From positions 1-9,385 of the forward strand of contig CADBRY010000154.1 in assembly GCA_902797195.1 (NCBI GenBank): a stretch of DNA of 9,385 bases, in the 5' to 3' direction. Below, piece after piece: positions 1-6,858 of this stretch. Under the pieces are notes generated by a model. The model did no database searches, was not told where the DNA came from, and was given only the letters and a program-made list of their open reading frames with translations. Source of the DNA: an uncultured Eubacteriales bacterium. Its GTDB lineage: Bacteria > Bacillota > Clostridia > Peptostreptococcales > Anaerovoracaceae. The stretch's first letter is position 1. Every line of letters starts with the position of its first letter. The translations under genes were made by a program, and so were the position numbers.

Positions 1-2162
1 AGATCTTCTATGGGGAAGGATTCTATGCTGTCATCCCAGGTGATGCCGTAGATATAGTCACCGATGTAGATGCAGCGATTTACCTGGCTTTCGGCAGTAA
101 ACTTCTCCAGTGACTTCAGGCTGCCGCCCCGTGCATCAAAGGACATTATTCCGTATTCGGGGGAGCTGCCGGATTCTGCGTCGGGGTCGTCATCGACTAT
201 GGCATCGGTGACCGTGTCTTCATCTATGGTGACGGTGCCGGGAACGATGTCGACGGGATAGACAGTGTAGGGCAGGGCATAGTACTCTTCATCCTGCCCG
301 ACCAGCAGAGCTTTGTGGTCGTACTGGATGGGACTGCTTACTTTAGGGTACTCCTTGCTGTCTGCAACTTTTGGATTTGATGGATCGCTCACGTCGAACA
401 GTGCCAGCTTAAGTCCGTCGGTTGCTTCTCCGAATTCCGTTGTCTTTGTAGAAAAACCAAATCCGAGGATATGATCTTTGTCCACGGGAACGAGAAGGGT
501 GGAGAACCCGGTTATTTTCACGTGTCCCTTGATGACAGGCTCCGAAGGTTTGCTCAGATCTATTATGAAAAGGGGATCCGTCTGTTCGTAGGTGATCACG
601 TAGGCCCGGTCGTCGATGTAACGTACCGCTTCTATGTGTTCATCCCGGGCAAAGTTTCTAAGGCTTCCAACCTCCTTGAGATCATCGTCCAGCACGAATA
701 GATTATTCACGTCGTGGTCATCTCTCAGAGAAGTGGTTGCAATGCGGAAGTTGCCTTTGGATGCGTCCATTGAAAACTGATTGTTGACTGTGCCGTCTAC
801 TTCTCCTGTAGCCTTGAATTCCACCTTGCCATTCTTCAGCGAGACGCGCACCAGCTGGGTGCTTTCGCTGGTCTGATAGTAGAGAGGCTCGTCGGTGCCG
901 CTGAATCTGGAGAAAAAGTCGGGGCGCTGCAGCTTGTAGATGTCCGAGGCGATAAACAGGTCCGTGGTGTTGCAGTAGATGTGCTCCGATCCGCCCAGGA
1001 GAGCGCTGGTCCTTGTGCGGTCCTGAGACAGCTTACCTTTGGAGGTATCGATAAGACCGACCGTCGTATATACGACGGAGGATGGAGTGGGGACGCAGCG
1101 TATATCCTCGGGCTCGACGGGGATGGCCTCGCTTTTGCCGAAGGTTATAAATGGTTTGCAGCTGTATCCATCTACGTTATAGAAGCTCTGGTTAGTAACC
1201 AGGATCACCCGGCTTCCGCTCATTCTTGAAGACAGGAGATTTCCGGTCTGGGAATAGCTGCCCACGGATTTTGGTTTGGCGGGATCGCTTATGTCGTAGA
1301 CGGTTACTGCGGTGGAGGGCGCGCCCTCATTGCCGTAGGATGATTTCTTATGTACGATGCGGGCGTCGCTTATAACTATAAGCTTATTGTCGTTTACATA
1401 GATATCCCTTATAAGGGTGTCACCTTTTTCGCCTACTGATGAAACCCGCTGAGTCTCACCATTTTCCGCCCGGGTTATTATGACCTGGTTCTCCTGTTGG
1501 GAAACATGGTAGATGTATTTGCCGTCGGTTTTTACGATATCTGCCTCGTCCACATCTTCTACCTGAGTGTAGGTGTCTGAGTGAGAGGGGGTGTTGCTGC
1601 CGGAGGACTTTTGGGCTTCTCCCGTTGTGTCAGTGCTGTTTTCGGCGAGGCTGACAACGCCGTCGGCGGCAGCGGGCGCTTCCGCATCTTCCACCGTGGA
1701 AAGTTGGTTGTCATCCACACGCACGTAGCAGGGGCAGTTCTGTTCTCCTTCGACGATCTGTTTTACGGTCCTGTCCAGTTGGGCGTCACTGGCAAAGGTG
1801 TACAGCCCGTTTTCATCCTTCTGAAGATAGTTGTAGTCGGGCAGGGGATCTTTGTTGACCGCCATGGGGACGATGGCCAGTGCGAGACAGGCGCAGGCGG
1901 CCAGGCCGATCAGCGGCTTCTTCCATCTGCGTCTTCCGGCGGGTGTCGGAGCGCCGGACCCTTGGTCGCTGGCGGGCGTTGGCGCGGCGGACGTCGCGGA
2001 CCTCGAATCGCCGACGGATACCGAATTGCCGGCGGGCGTTGGAGCGCCATCCTCGGGAGCCGCTGCTTCGAGTTTGCGGCGGAGCTGTTCAGAGTCCAGG
2101 GACTCCGGTACTTCAAGTCCGTCTTCATCAAATTTCTTTTTTATGTAATCGTAGTCTTTCAT
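1..2162 (-). CDS. Membrane-anchored beta-propeller protein (Beta_propel/COG4880 type), possible anti-sigma partner; 3' end outside window
   Basis: About 720 residues are visible and the frame is open to the left edge, so the C-terminus is missing. Residues 1-80 are hydrophilic and probably cytoplasmic. Residues 83-102 form one hydrophobic helix preceded by the basic patch RRRWKK, and everything after it should be outside the cell. The motif VEDVDEADIVKTDGKYIY (201-218) is the hallmark of the Beta_propel family (secreted C-terminal propellers distantly related to WD40). Later blades show repeated VYDISDP, LFDVSDP and IIDLSKP strands. An acidic insert (DEDTVTDAIVDDDPD) lies near the visible end. 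The start ATG at 2162 is chosen because GGAAAGG sits 9 nt upstream; an in-frame ATG at 2180 overlaps that site. The gene follows an ECF sigma gene by 47 nt on the same strand. Family assignment is firm; an anti-sigma role is inferred from gene order and topology only. Confidence 0.88.
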   Translation of the reverse strand, partial: MKDYDYIKKKFDEDGLEVPESLDSEQLRRKLEAAAPEDGAPTPAGNSVSVGDSRSATSAAPTPASDQGSGAPTPAGRRRWKKPLIGLAACACLALAIVPMAVNKDPLPDYNYLQKDENGLYTFASDAQLDRTVKQIVEGEQNCPCYVRVDDNQLSTVEDAEAPAAADGVVSLAENSTDTTGEAQKSSGSNTPSHSDTYTQVEDVDEADIVKTDGKYIYHVSQQENQVIITRAENGETQRVSSVGEKGDTLIRDIYVNDNKLIVISDARIVHKKSSYGNEGAPSTAVTVYDISDPAKPKSVGSYSQTGNLLSSRMSGSRVILVTNQSFYNVDGYSCKPFITFGKSEAIPVEPEDIRCVPTPSSVVYTTVGLIDTSKGKLSQDRTRTSALLGGSEHIYCNTTDLFIASDIYKLQRPDFFSRFSGTDEPLYYQTSESTQLVRVSLKNGKVEFKATGEVDGTVNNQFSMDASKGNFRIATTSLRDDHDVNNLFVLDDDLKEVGSLRNFARDEHIEAVRYIDDRAYVITYEQTDPLFIIDLSKPSEPVIKGHVKITGFSTLLVPVDKDHILGFGFSTKTTEFGEATDGLKLALFDVSDPSNPKVADSKEYPKVSSPIQYDHKALLVGQDEEYYALPYTVYPVDIVPGTVTIDEDTVTDAIVDDDPDAESGSSPEYGIMSFDARGGSLKSLEKFTAESQVNRCIYIGDYIYGITWDDSIESFPIED
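1936..2048 (-). repeat. Three degenerate 20-bp direct repeats encoding APTPA linker units
   Basis: Copies lie at 1936-1955, 1969-1988 and 2029-2048. The outer two differ at two positions; the middle one is more diverged. On the protein they encode GAPTPAG, AAPTPAS and GAPTPAG (residues about 39-45, 59-65 and 70-76) in the cytoplasmic linker just before the membrane helix of the propeller protein. The in-frame spacing suggests expansion of a flexible Pro/Ala linker. Confidence 0.75.
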
Positions 2163-2171
2163 AATTCGTTG

Positions 2172-2178
2172 CCTTTCC
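2172..2178 (-). promoter_or_regulatory. Ribosome binding site deciding the propeller gene start
   Basis: On the minus strand GGAAAGG lies 9 nt before the ATG at 2162. It overlaps the in-frame ATG at 2180, so initiation at 2162 is favoured. Confidence 0.55.
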
Positions 2179-2209
2179 ATTGACGGTTGAGAGAGTGTAT
2201 CCGGTTGGA

Positions 2210-2767
2210 TCAGTGTTCCAGATACTCCCGCATTTTTGCCAGGGCTCTGGAGAGCCTGGAGCGGACGGAGCCGGGCTTGAGGCCGGTGATGGATGCGATC
2301 TCGTTGCTTTTGAATCCTCCGACGACAGACAGGAGGACTATGTTTCTGTCTGTCTCCGAGACCTTTTCAAGGGCCTCGCCTAGAATAAGACGCAGTTCTG
2401 CAGAGCCGTGACCTACAGGATCTGGGAGAGCGGATCGCTCTCTTCCTTCAGTCTGCGTGACGGATATTCCCTCAGCCTGCAGGGCGGTTCTTCCTTCAAT
2501 CTGCCGGGCGATTATTTTGCCGCAGCAGCCGGAAAGAATGGTAAAGATCCAGCCGGCAAAAGCATCGGGATCGCGCAGGGATCCGATCTGCTTCCAGGCC
2601 GAGAGGAAACACTCGGATACCGCGTCTTCGGCATCCTGATCATTTCCAAGCCTGTAGCGGGCGTACTTGTACATCCTGAGTTTGTACAGGTCGTACAGTT
2701 CGCAGAAGGCGTCCATATCGCCGCTGACGGCGGATACTGTCAAATTGTGATGATCAATCTGTTTCAT
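2210..2767 (-). CDS. ECF-type RNA polymerase sigma factor
   Basis: A protein of about 185 residues with the two-domain layout of sigma-70 group 4 (ECF) factors. Region 2 spans roughly residues 21-77 and includes YARYRLGNDQDAEDAVSECF, the usual helix with a D-x-E-D core, followed by SAWKQI. Region 4 spans about 131-183, with SETDRNIVLLSVVGGFKSNE and a helix-turn-helix ending GLKPGSVRSRLSRALAKMRE, which would contact the -35 element. The start at 2767 is preferred because it puts the usual ten or so residues before region 2 and has GGAAAG just upstream, although the 3-nt gap is short. An in-frame ATG at 2827 would add 20 residues but has no ribosome site. The downstream neighbour is a single-pass membrane propeller protein, the position where anti-sigma factors are normally found. 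Family call is very secure; regulon and signal are unknown. Confidence 0.92.
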   Translation of the reverse strand: MKQIDHHNLTVSAVSGDMDAFCELYDLYKLRMYKYARYRLGNDQDAEDAVSECFLSAWKQIGSLRDPDAFAGWIFTILSGCCGKIIARQIEGRTALQAEGISVTQTEGRERSALPDPVGHGSAELRLILGEALEKVSETDRNIVLLSVVGGFKSNEIASITGLKPGSVRSRLSRALAKMREYLEH

Positions 2768-2835
2768 TGTCTTTCCATAAACTGCGGCAGTGTATCGGTG
2801 ATACGGCTTGTTAATGAAAGCTTTCATATATAGGG

Positions 2836-2861
2836 TATCAGAAAAAGATGAAAGTGTTGCA
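2836..2861 (-). promoter_or_regulatory. Candidate ECF-type promoter of the sigma gene
   Basis: Read on the minus strand, TGCAAC (2861-2856) is followed after 16 nt by GATACC (starting at 2839). An AAC-containing -35 element with a 16-nt gap is typical of ECF-dependent promoters, which often autoregulate the sigma gene. The -10 half is only a partial match to the usual CGTA/CGTC, so this is tentative. Confidence 0.3.
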
Positions 2862-2876
2862 CAAAAATCAAAAACA

Positions 2877-2904
2877 TTGCATTTTGCCGGCTTTAAAGTA
2901 TAAT
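2877..2904 (+). promoter_or_regulatory. Sigma-A-type promoter of the NSS transporter
   Basis: TTGCAT (2877-2882) and a perfect TATAAT (2899-2904) are separated by 16 nt. Transcription would start near 2911, giving a leader of about 30 nt before the ATG at 2941, which has GGAG 6 nt upstream. Confidence 0.75.
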
Positions 2905-2940
2905 GAAGGGGCGTGTATAAAAAAGGTAGAGGAGATAAAT

Positions 2941-4278
2941 ATGGAAAGAGAACAACTAGGAAGTAGACTAGGTTTTATTCTTCTGAGCGCCGGGTGCGCC
3001 ATCGGATGCGGGAACATATGGAAGTTCCCCTGGATGACGGGTCAAAACGGCGGCGGCGGATTCGTACTGATCTACATCATATGCCTTCTGGTGCTGGGAC
3101 TGCCTGTCATGATCATGGAATTTTCTTTGGGAAGAGCGTCTCAGGCAAGCATCGTTCGCATGTATCAGAAGATCGAAAAACCGGGACAGAAATGGCATAT
3201 TCACGGATATTTTGCCCTTATAGGCAATGTGTGTCTGATGGCATTTTACACGGTTGTCACCGGCTGGATGATCTATTATTTCGTTAAGTTCATTACGGGA
3301 TCAAACCAATCCATTGGATTCGTGGACATGAAAAGCAATCCCGGAGTCAATGTGGGATGTCTGGCAATAGCCGTGTTCGTGGGCTTTGGGATCCTGAGCT
3401 TCAACCTTCAGGGCGGACTGGAAAGAGCAACGAAGTTCATGATGACAGTTCTGCTTTTACTCATGATAATTCTGGCAATAAGAAGCATATTGATGCCGGG
3501 TGGAGAGGAAGGACTCAAGTTCTATCTGGTACCGGATTTTTCAAAGATAAATCCAAGCGTAATAGTGTCTGCAATGAATCAGGCATTCTTTACTCTGTCT
3601 CTGGGTATCGGTTCAATGGCCATCTTCGGCAGTTACATCGGCAAGGAACGCAGCCTGATGGGAGAGTCCATAAATGTTATCTGTCTTGATACTTTTGTGG
3701 CTTTAGTGGCGGGACTCATCATTTTCCCCGCCTGTTTCTCATACGACCTTGAGGTCGGTGCGGGTCCCTCCCTTCTGTTCGATACCATGGCTACGGTATT
3801 CAACAACATGGGCGGCGGACGCCTGTGGGGAAGTCTCTTCTTCCTGTTCATGACTTTTGCGGCTCTCTCCACGGAGCTTGCGGTATTTGAGAACATCCTT
3901 GCGGCTATTCGTGAGATGACAGGATGGAGCAGGGCCAAGGGCTCTCTGGTCTGCGGTGTCGGTATTTTCCTGATTTCCCTTACAACGGCACTGGGATACA
4001 GCGTGCTCCATTTCCAGCCCTTCGCAGAAGGCACGGCCTGGCTGGATTTCTGGGACTTCATCGTAAGCACAAACCTGCTGCCTCTTGGAGCGCTGGTATT
4101 TGCACTCTTCTGTACAAGTGAGCGTTTCGGATGGGGATGGGAAGGCTTTAAAGCCGAAGCAAATGCGGGAATAGGATTAAAAGTTCAGGATTGGATGAAG
4201 CCCATATTTAAATATGTCGTGCCCATCGCCATTGTGATCCTCTATGTGATAGGCCTTATGAATTTCCCATGGAAATAA
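2941..4278 (+). CDS. Sodium-dependent amino-acid transporter, NSS/SNF family (LeuT/MhsT/Tyt1-like)
   Basis: A 445-residue inner-membrane symporter coupling Na+ entry to uptake of an amino acid or related amine; the exact substrate cannot be read. TM1 carries the family signature around AIGCGNIWKFP (20-30) with the unwound stretch and N25. TM6 has FFTLSLG (T218, S220) and TM8 has AALST (307-311); these match the two Na+ sites of LeuT. In TM7 Asp250 falls where LeuT has Asn286; an Asp here is typical of chloride-independent bacterial relatives such as Tyt1. D369 matches the extracellular-gate Asp, but its partner, Arg30 in LeuT, is Lys28 here. About 11 helices are visible, as in MhsT and Tyt1, the last near the C-terminus. 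The start at 2941 is chosen over an in-frame ATG at 2848 because it follows a clear promoter and GGAG site and puts RLGFILLSAG at the N-terminus. It is monocistronic and convergent with the next gene. Confidence 0.95.
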   Translation: MEREQLGSRLGFILLSAGCAIGCGNIWKFPWMTGQNGGGGFVLIYIICLLVLGLPVMIMEFSLGRASQASIVRMYQKIEKPGQKWHIHGYFALIGNVCLMAFYTVVTGWMIYYFVKFITGSNQSIGFVDMKSNPGVNVGCLAIAVFVGFGILSFNLQGGLERATKFMMTVLLLLMIILAIRSILMPGGEEGLKFYLVPDFSKINPSVIVSAMNQAFFTLSLGIGSMAIFGSYIGKERSLMGESINVICLDTFVALVAGLIIFPACFSYDLEVGAGPSLLFDTMATVFNNMGGGRLWGSLFFLFMTFAALSTELAVFENILAAIREMTGWSRAKGSLVCGVGIFLISLTTALGYSVLHFQPFAEGTAWLDFWDFIVSTNLLPLGALVFALFCTSERFGWGWEGFKAEANAGIGLKVQDWMKPIFKYVVPIAIVILYVIGLMNFPWK

Positions 4279-4302
4279 TAAGATGAGACAGTAGGATAGA
4301 CC

Positions 4303-4794
4303 TTATTTGTCGGAGTCCTTTTTAGCCGCCTTTTCGGCGGCTTTTTCTATTCTTTTCTGTTCCCTCTTTTTGGCTGCCTCTTCGTACCTTTGACGTGTAC
4401 GCTCATCGTTTTCTTTTCTGGCCTTTTCGTAGGCATCTCTGTAACGGTGAGAGGTTTCGGAGGGCACGTAGGTAACATAGGTGGCGCTGTTCATCAGACG
4501 GTAGATACCTATGCCGTAGACTGCACAGAATGCAAAGACAAGAACCATTGCCTTTGCAAGATATGAAATGTCCGGAAGGAATGTCTTAAGAGGTCTGGGG
4601 AGCAGAACGATCAGCAGAACCATTACTAAGGTAAACAACACCACGGTGATCTTGGATTTTTTACTCAGCACGATCTCCTTGCCGCACTTCTCGCAGGTTT
4701 TCTTTGAGAAGATGGTGTTGAAGCTTTGGTATAACTCCTCTTTTTTAAAGGTGTATTTGTGTTCACATTCGTGTCTGTTGGTGCCGTTGCTCAT
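4303..4794 (-). CDS. Small membrane protein with zinc-ribbon-like N-terminus and charged C-terminal helix
   Basis: A 163-residue protein of unknown function. The N-terminus has C10, H12, C34 and CxxC (C34-EK-C37) with FKKEELYQSF between the halves. This resembles the small cxxc_20_cxxc family of Bacillota, in which two CxxC knuckles flank about 20 residues; here the first knuckle appears to be C-x-H, so zinc binding is plausible but unproven. Two membrane helices follow (about 49-65 and 79-100). Residues 114-163 are almost all charged or Ala (EKARKENDERTR, KKREQKRIEKAAEKAAKK), predicting a long cytoplasmic helix. The start at 4794 has GGAAGGA 7 nt upstream. It lies just downstream of the TRAP terminator and no convincing promoter of its own is visible (a lone TATACT at 4811-4816 is too close to the start), so it may depend on readthrough. 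Confidence 0.8.
   Translation of the reverse strand: MSNGTNRHECEHKYTFKKEELYQSFNTIFSKKTCEKCGKEIVLSKKSKITVVLFTLVMVLLIVLLPRPLKTFLPDISYLAKAMVLVFAFCAVYGIGIYRLMNSATYVTYVPSETSHRYRDAYEKARKENDERTRQRYEEAAKKREQKRIEKAAEKAAKKDSDK
4324..4346 (+). terminator. Rho-independent terminator of the NSS gene, inside the convergent gene
   Basis: A perfect stem of GCCGCC (4325-4330) with GGCGGC (4336-4341), extended by an A-T pair, has a 5-nt loop and is followed by TTTTT (4342-4346). It sits 46 nt after the NSS stop. On the minus strand the same bases encode the AAEKAA segment near the end of the convergent gene, and no T-run follows the stem in that direction, so it should act only on rightward transcripts. Confidence 0.8.
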
Positions 4795-4811
4795 TGATTA
4801 TCCTTCCTTCA

Positions 4812-4852
4812 GTATAAAAGTCAGGTCGGACCCGTTTGATGATCCGACCTGA
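4812..4852 (-). terminator. Rho-independent terminator of the TRAP operon
   Basis: A perfect 10-bp stem, TCAGGTCGGA (4821-4830) with TCCGACCTGA (4843-4852), has a 12-nt loop. On the minus strand it is followed by CTTTTAT. It starts 25 nt after the dctM stop codon and separates the TRAP operon from the 163-residue membrane protein gene. Confidence 0.8.
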
Positions 4853-4877
4853 TGATTAAACAGCGTTTCCGTTGCCT

Positions 4878-6182
4878 TTACAGATATCCGAACATGGTGG
4901 GCAGGAACAGTGCAAGCTTGGGGATATATGTAGTGATGATCAGTGTCGGTATCCATGCGCAGAAGATGTACCACAGTGTGGGCTTCAGCATCTCGTTGAT
5001 GGGTGCTCCGCCTACTCGCGATCCAAAATACAGGAATGGTGCCGTTGGCGGTGTTACGCAGCCAAGACCCAGGTTGATGGCCATGATTGCCGCGTAGTGG
5101 ATGGGCTCTACACCAAGGGCCGTAACTACGGGCAGCATGATCGGTGTCGTAAGAAGTATCGCGCTGGTATCATCCATCAGCATTCCGATTATGATCAGGA
5201 ATATGTTGACGAATATTATAAGTATCTGCGGATTGTCGCTTATGGAGAACAGACCGTCAATGATAGCTCTGGGGAGCTGTTCCATGACGTACAGTCTTGA
5301 AAGCATCATTACGCAGCAGAGCATGGTCAGTACCGCACCGGCGGTTTTTGCTGAGTAGATGAAGCCTTCCTTGAGTGTCTTCAGTGTCAGTCCTTTGTAT
5401 ACGAACCAGCCTACGGGTATGGAATAAAGTACCGCGATTGCAGCAGCTTCCGTAGGTGTCATCATTCCTGAGTAGATTCCTCCCAGGATGATTACAGGTG
5501 CCAGCATGGCAGGGATACTGCCAAGGATCGACTTGCTATAGTGTTTTGCACGCTGTCCTTTTTCGATTCTCGGCGGCAGCTGGATGTTGGGATCCTTTCT
5601 CAGCAGGAAGACTGATGTTCCGCTGAGGAAGATAACCAGGATGATGCCGGGGATAACCGTGGCAAGGAAGCATGCCAGAACTGACTGTCCTCCAACAAAG
5701 GCGAACAGGATCATATTCATACTGGGTGGTATCAGAAGTCCCAATAGGGATGCACTGGATATAAGTGCTGATGATACTCCTCTTGGATAACCTGCCGCAT
5801 ACATTCTCGGCAGCATTATGGAACCGATACATGAAAGGGTAGCAAGTCCGCTTCCGGATACGGCTCCAAACAGTGCACATGCGATTGTCATAACGATACA
5901 CAGGCCACCCTTGATCCTTCCGACGAACAGGTCCGCGAGGTTTACTATCGCCTCGCCGATCCCGCTTTTTTCCATTATGGATCCGGCCAGAATGAACATT
6001 GGTATGGCTATCAGCAGGATGGTACCGGCCGATGCGTATCCGTAGGGGACAAGAAAGCTGTAATCATATCCGCCGATCATTACGATGGACAGGATAGCTC
6101 CCATAAATGCAAAGGGGATGGGTGCTCCTACAAGGAGAACAACGATCAGAACGATGATCGAAACAATACATGCTAAACTCAT
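4878..6182 (-). CDS. dctM: TRAP transporter large permease subunit (DctM family)
   Basis: A 434-residue integral membrane protein, close to the usual 425 or so. It forms the ion-coupled transport channel of a tripartite ATP-independent periplasmic (TRAP) transporter together with DctQ, receiving substrate from DctP. Family motifs are all present: GAVSGSG (106-112), a conserved GSIMLP...GYPRGVSSA block (120-139), LLIPPS (149-154), IYSGMMTPTEAAA (236-248), GMLMDDTSA with TTPIMLP (333-351), and VTPPTAP (376-382). The pattern of about a dozen hydrophobic helices is normal and nothing looks truncated. The ATG at 6182 overlaps the dctQ stop by 4 nt (ATGA), and AGGAGGTGA inside the dctQ end gives a near-perfect ribosome site 7 nt away, so the two proteins are probably translationally coupled. 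A strong terminator follows. Substrate specificity cannot be read from this subunit. Confidence 0.96.
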   Translation of the reverse strand: MSLACIVSIIVLIVVLLVGAPIPFAFMGAILSIVMIGGYDYSFLVPYGYASAGTILLIAIPMFILAGSIMEKSGIGEAIVNLADLFVGRIKGGLCIVMTIACALFGAVSGSGLATLSCIGSIMLPRMYAAGYPRGVSSALISSASLLGLLIPPSMNMILFAFVGGQSVLACFLATVIPGIILVIFLSGTSVFLLRKDPNIQLPPRIEKGQRAKHYSKSILGSIPAMLAPVIILGGIYSGMMTPTEAAAIAVLYSIPVGWFVYKGLTLKTLKEGFIYSAKTAGAVLTMLCCVMMLSRLYVMEQLPRAIIDGLFSISDNPQILIIFVNIFLIIIGMLMDDTSAILLTTPIMLPVVTALGVEPIHYAAIMAINLGLGCVTPPTAPFLYFGSRVGGAPINEMLKPTLWYIFCAWIPTLIITTYIPKLALFLPTMFGYL

Positions 6183-6742
6183 TCCGTCACCTCCTCAATC
6201 GCTTCCGCTGCAGGTTCAACTTCTTCAGCCTTAGGCTCTTCGGGTCTTCCTTTGCCGATCAGTTTTCTGAAGCTGTCATAGGTGTAGATGATATTGTAGA
6301 TGGAAGATATTCCAAAGCCGAATACCATCGACAGGGACCCGATAAAGCTGGGCAGTCTATATACCGGGGTCTGATTACCCTGGGTCATATCCCACTGGAC
6401 CAGCGATATGGACCAGTAGCACAGTACAAGACACAGTATGGTAGTCAGGATCCACCGGCACAGTTCTATGATTCTTTTTGCGGTGCATTCTTTCATCAAG
6501 ACGGAAACGATATCCGCTTTGATATGTGTGTCTTCGCGACTGGAATAAGCGCATCCGAACATGTACATCCAGAACACTATCATGGTAAGGATCTCCTCAT
6601 ATCCGGTCCAATTGTGGTGGATGAGTCGTCCGGCGACTTCCACCCACAGAATGAGTGCGGTGCCGAAGATCAGTACCACAAGAGCGGCTTTCATGATGAT
6701 GTCCGCGCCTTTCCAAATCGATAACTCTTCTCTTCTCTTCAA
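6179..6742 (-). CDS. dctQ: TRAP transporter small permease subunit (DctQ family), TTG start
   Basis: A 187-residue protein with four hydrophobic helices (about 14-35, 49-65, 91-111 and 130-152), the standard DctQ topology. The family motif R-E-D-x-H-I-K-x-D lies at 69-77 between helices 2 and 3. It forms a membrane complex with DctM. The C-terminus after helix 4 is an unusually acidic tail (EEPKAEEVEPAAEAIEEVTE). The start codon is TTG at 6742: GGAGG lies 8 nt upstream, no in-frame ATG precedes helix 1 except Met17, and the ATG at 6749 is out of frame. The gene sits between dctP (116 nt upstream, with a long hairpin in the gap) and dctM (4-nt overlap), as expected for a TRAP operon. Confidence 0.94.
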   Translation of the reverse strand: MKRREELSIWKGADIIMKAALVVLIFGTALILWVEVAGRLIHHNWTGYEEILTMIVFWMYMFGCAYSSREDTHIKADIVSVLMKECTAKRIIELCRWILTTILCLVLCYWSISLVQWDMTQGNQTPVYRLPSFIGSLSMVFGFGISSIYNIIYTYDSFRKLIGKGRPEEPKAEEVEPAAEAIEEVTE

Positions 6743-6750
6743 AATGCATT

Positions 6751-6755
6751 CCTCC
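6751..6755 (-). promoter_or_regulatory. Ribosome binding site fixing the dctQ TTG start
   Basis: GGAGG on the minus strand ends 8 nt before the TTG at 6742. An ATG at 6749 lies within this gap but is in another frame and too close to the site. Confidence 0.75.
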
Positions 6756-6763
6756 TATTATTC

Positions 6764-6797
6764 AAAAGGTCTTCCGCCATCAGGCGGAAGACCTTTT
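6764..6797 (-). terminator. Intercistronic hairpin between dctP and dctQ (attenuator or RNA-stabilising)
   Basis: AAAAGGTCTTCCGCC (6764-6778) pairs perfectly with GGCGGAAGACCTTTT (6783-6797) around a 4-nt loop ATCA, giving a 15-bp stem with A-run and T-run arms. It lies 61 nt after the dctP stop and just before the dctQ ribosome site. As a partial terminator or 3' end protector it would raise DctP levels relative to the permease. The structure is seen; its effect is inferred. Confidence 0.75.
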
Positions 6798-6858
6798 AAA
6801 CTTCGGTTCAACGCCTACTGTTATTAAAGTCTGATTCTATAGTCTCACTTTTTTAGTC

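Noticed and set aside
1581..2183. Plus-strand open frame of 200 codons and two smaller overlapping frames at 1852-2164
   Set aside because: They lie antisense to the N-terminus of the propeller gene, have no ribosome site and no recognisable protein features; the GC-rich linker region removes stop codons in several frames.
2848..2940. Upstream in-frame ATG giving the NSS transporter 31 extra residues
   Set aside because: That stretch contains the TTGCAT/TATAAT promoter, and the extra residues are unlike the family; ATG at 2941 has a proper ribosome site.
4811..4816. TATACT as a -10 box for the 163-residue membrane protein gene
   Set aside because: No -35 at the right distance, and the start point would fall on the ribosome site.
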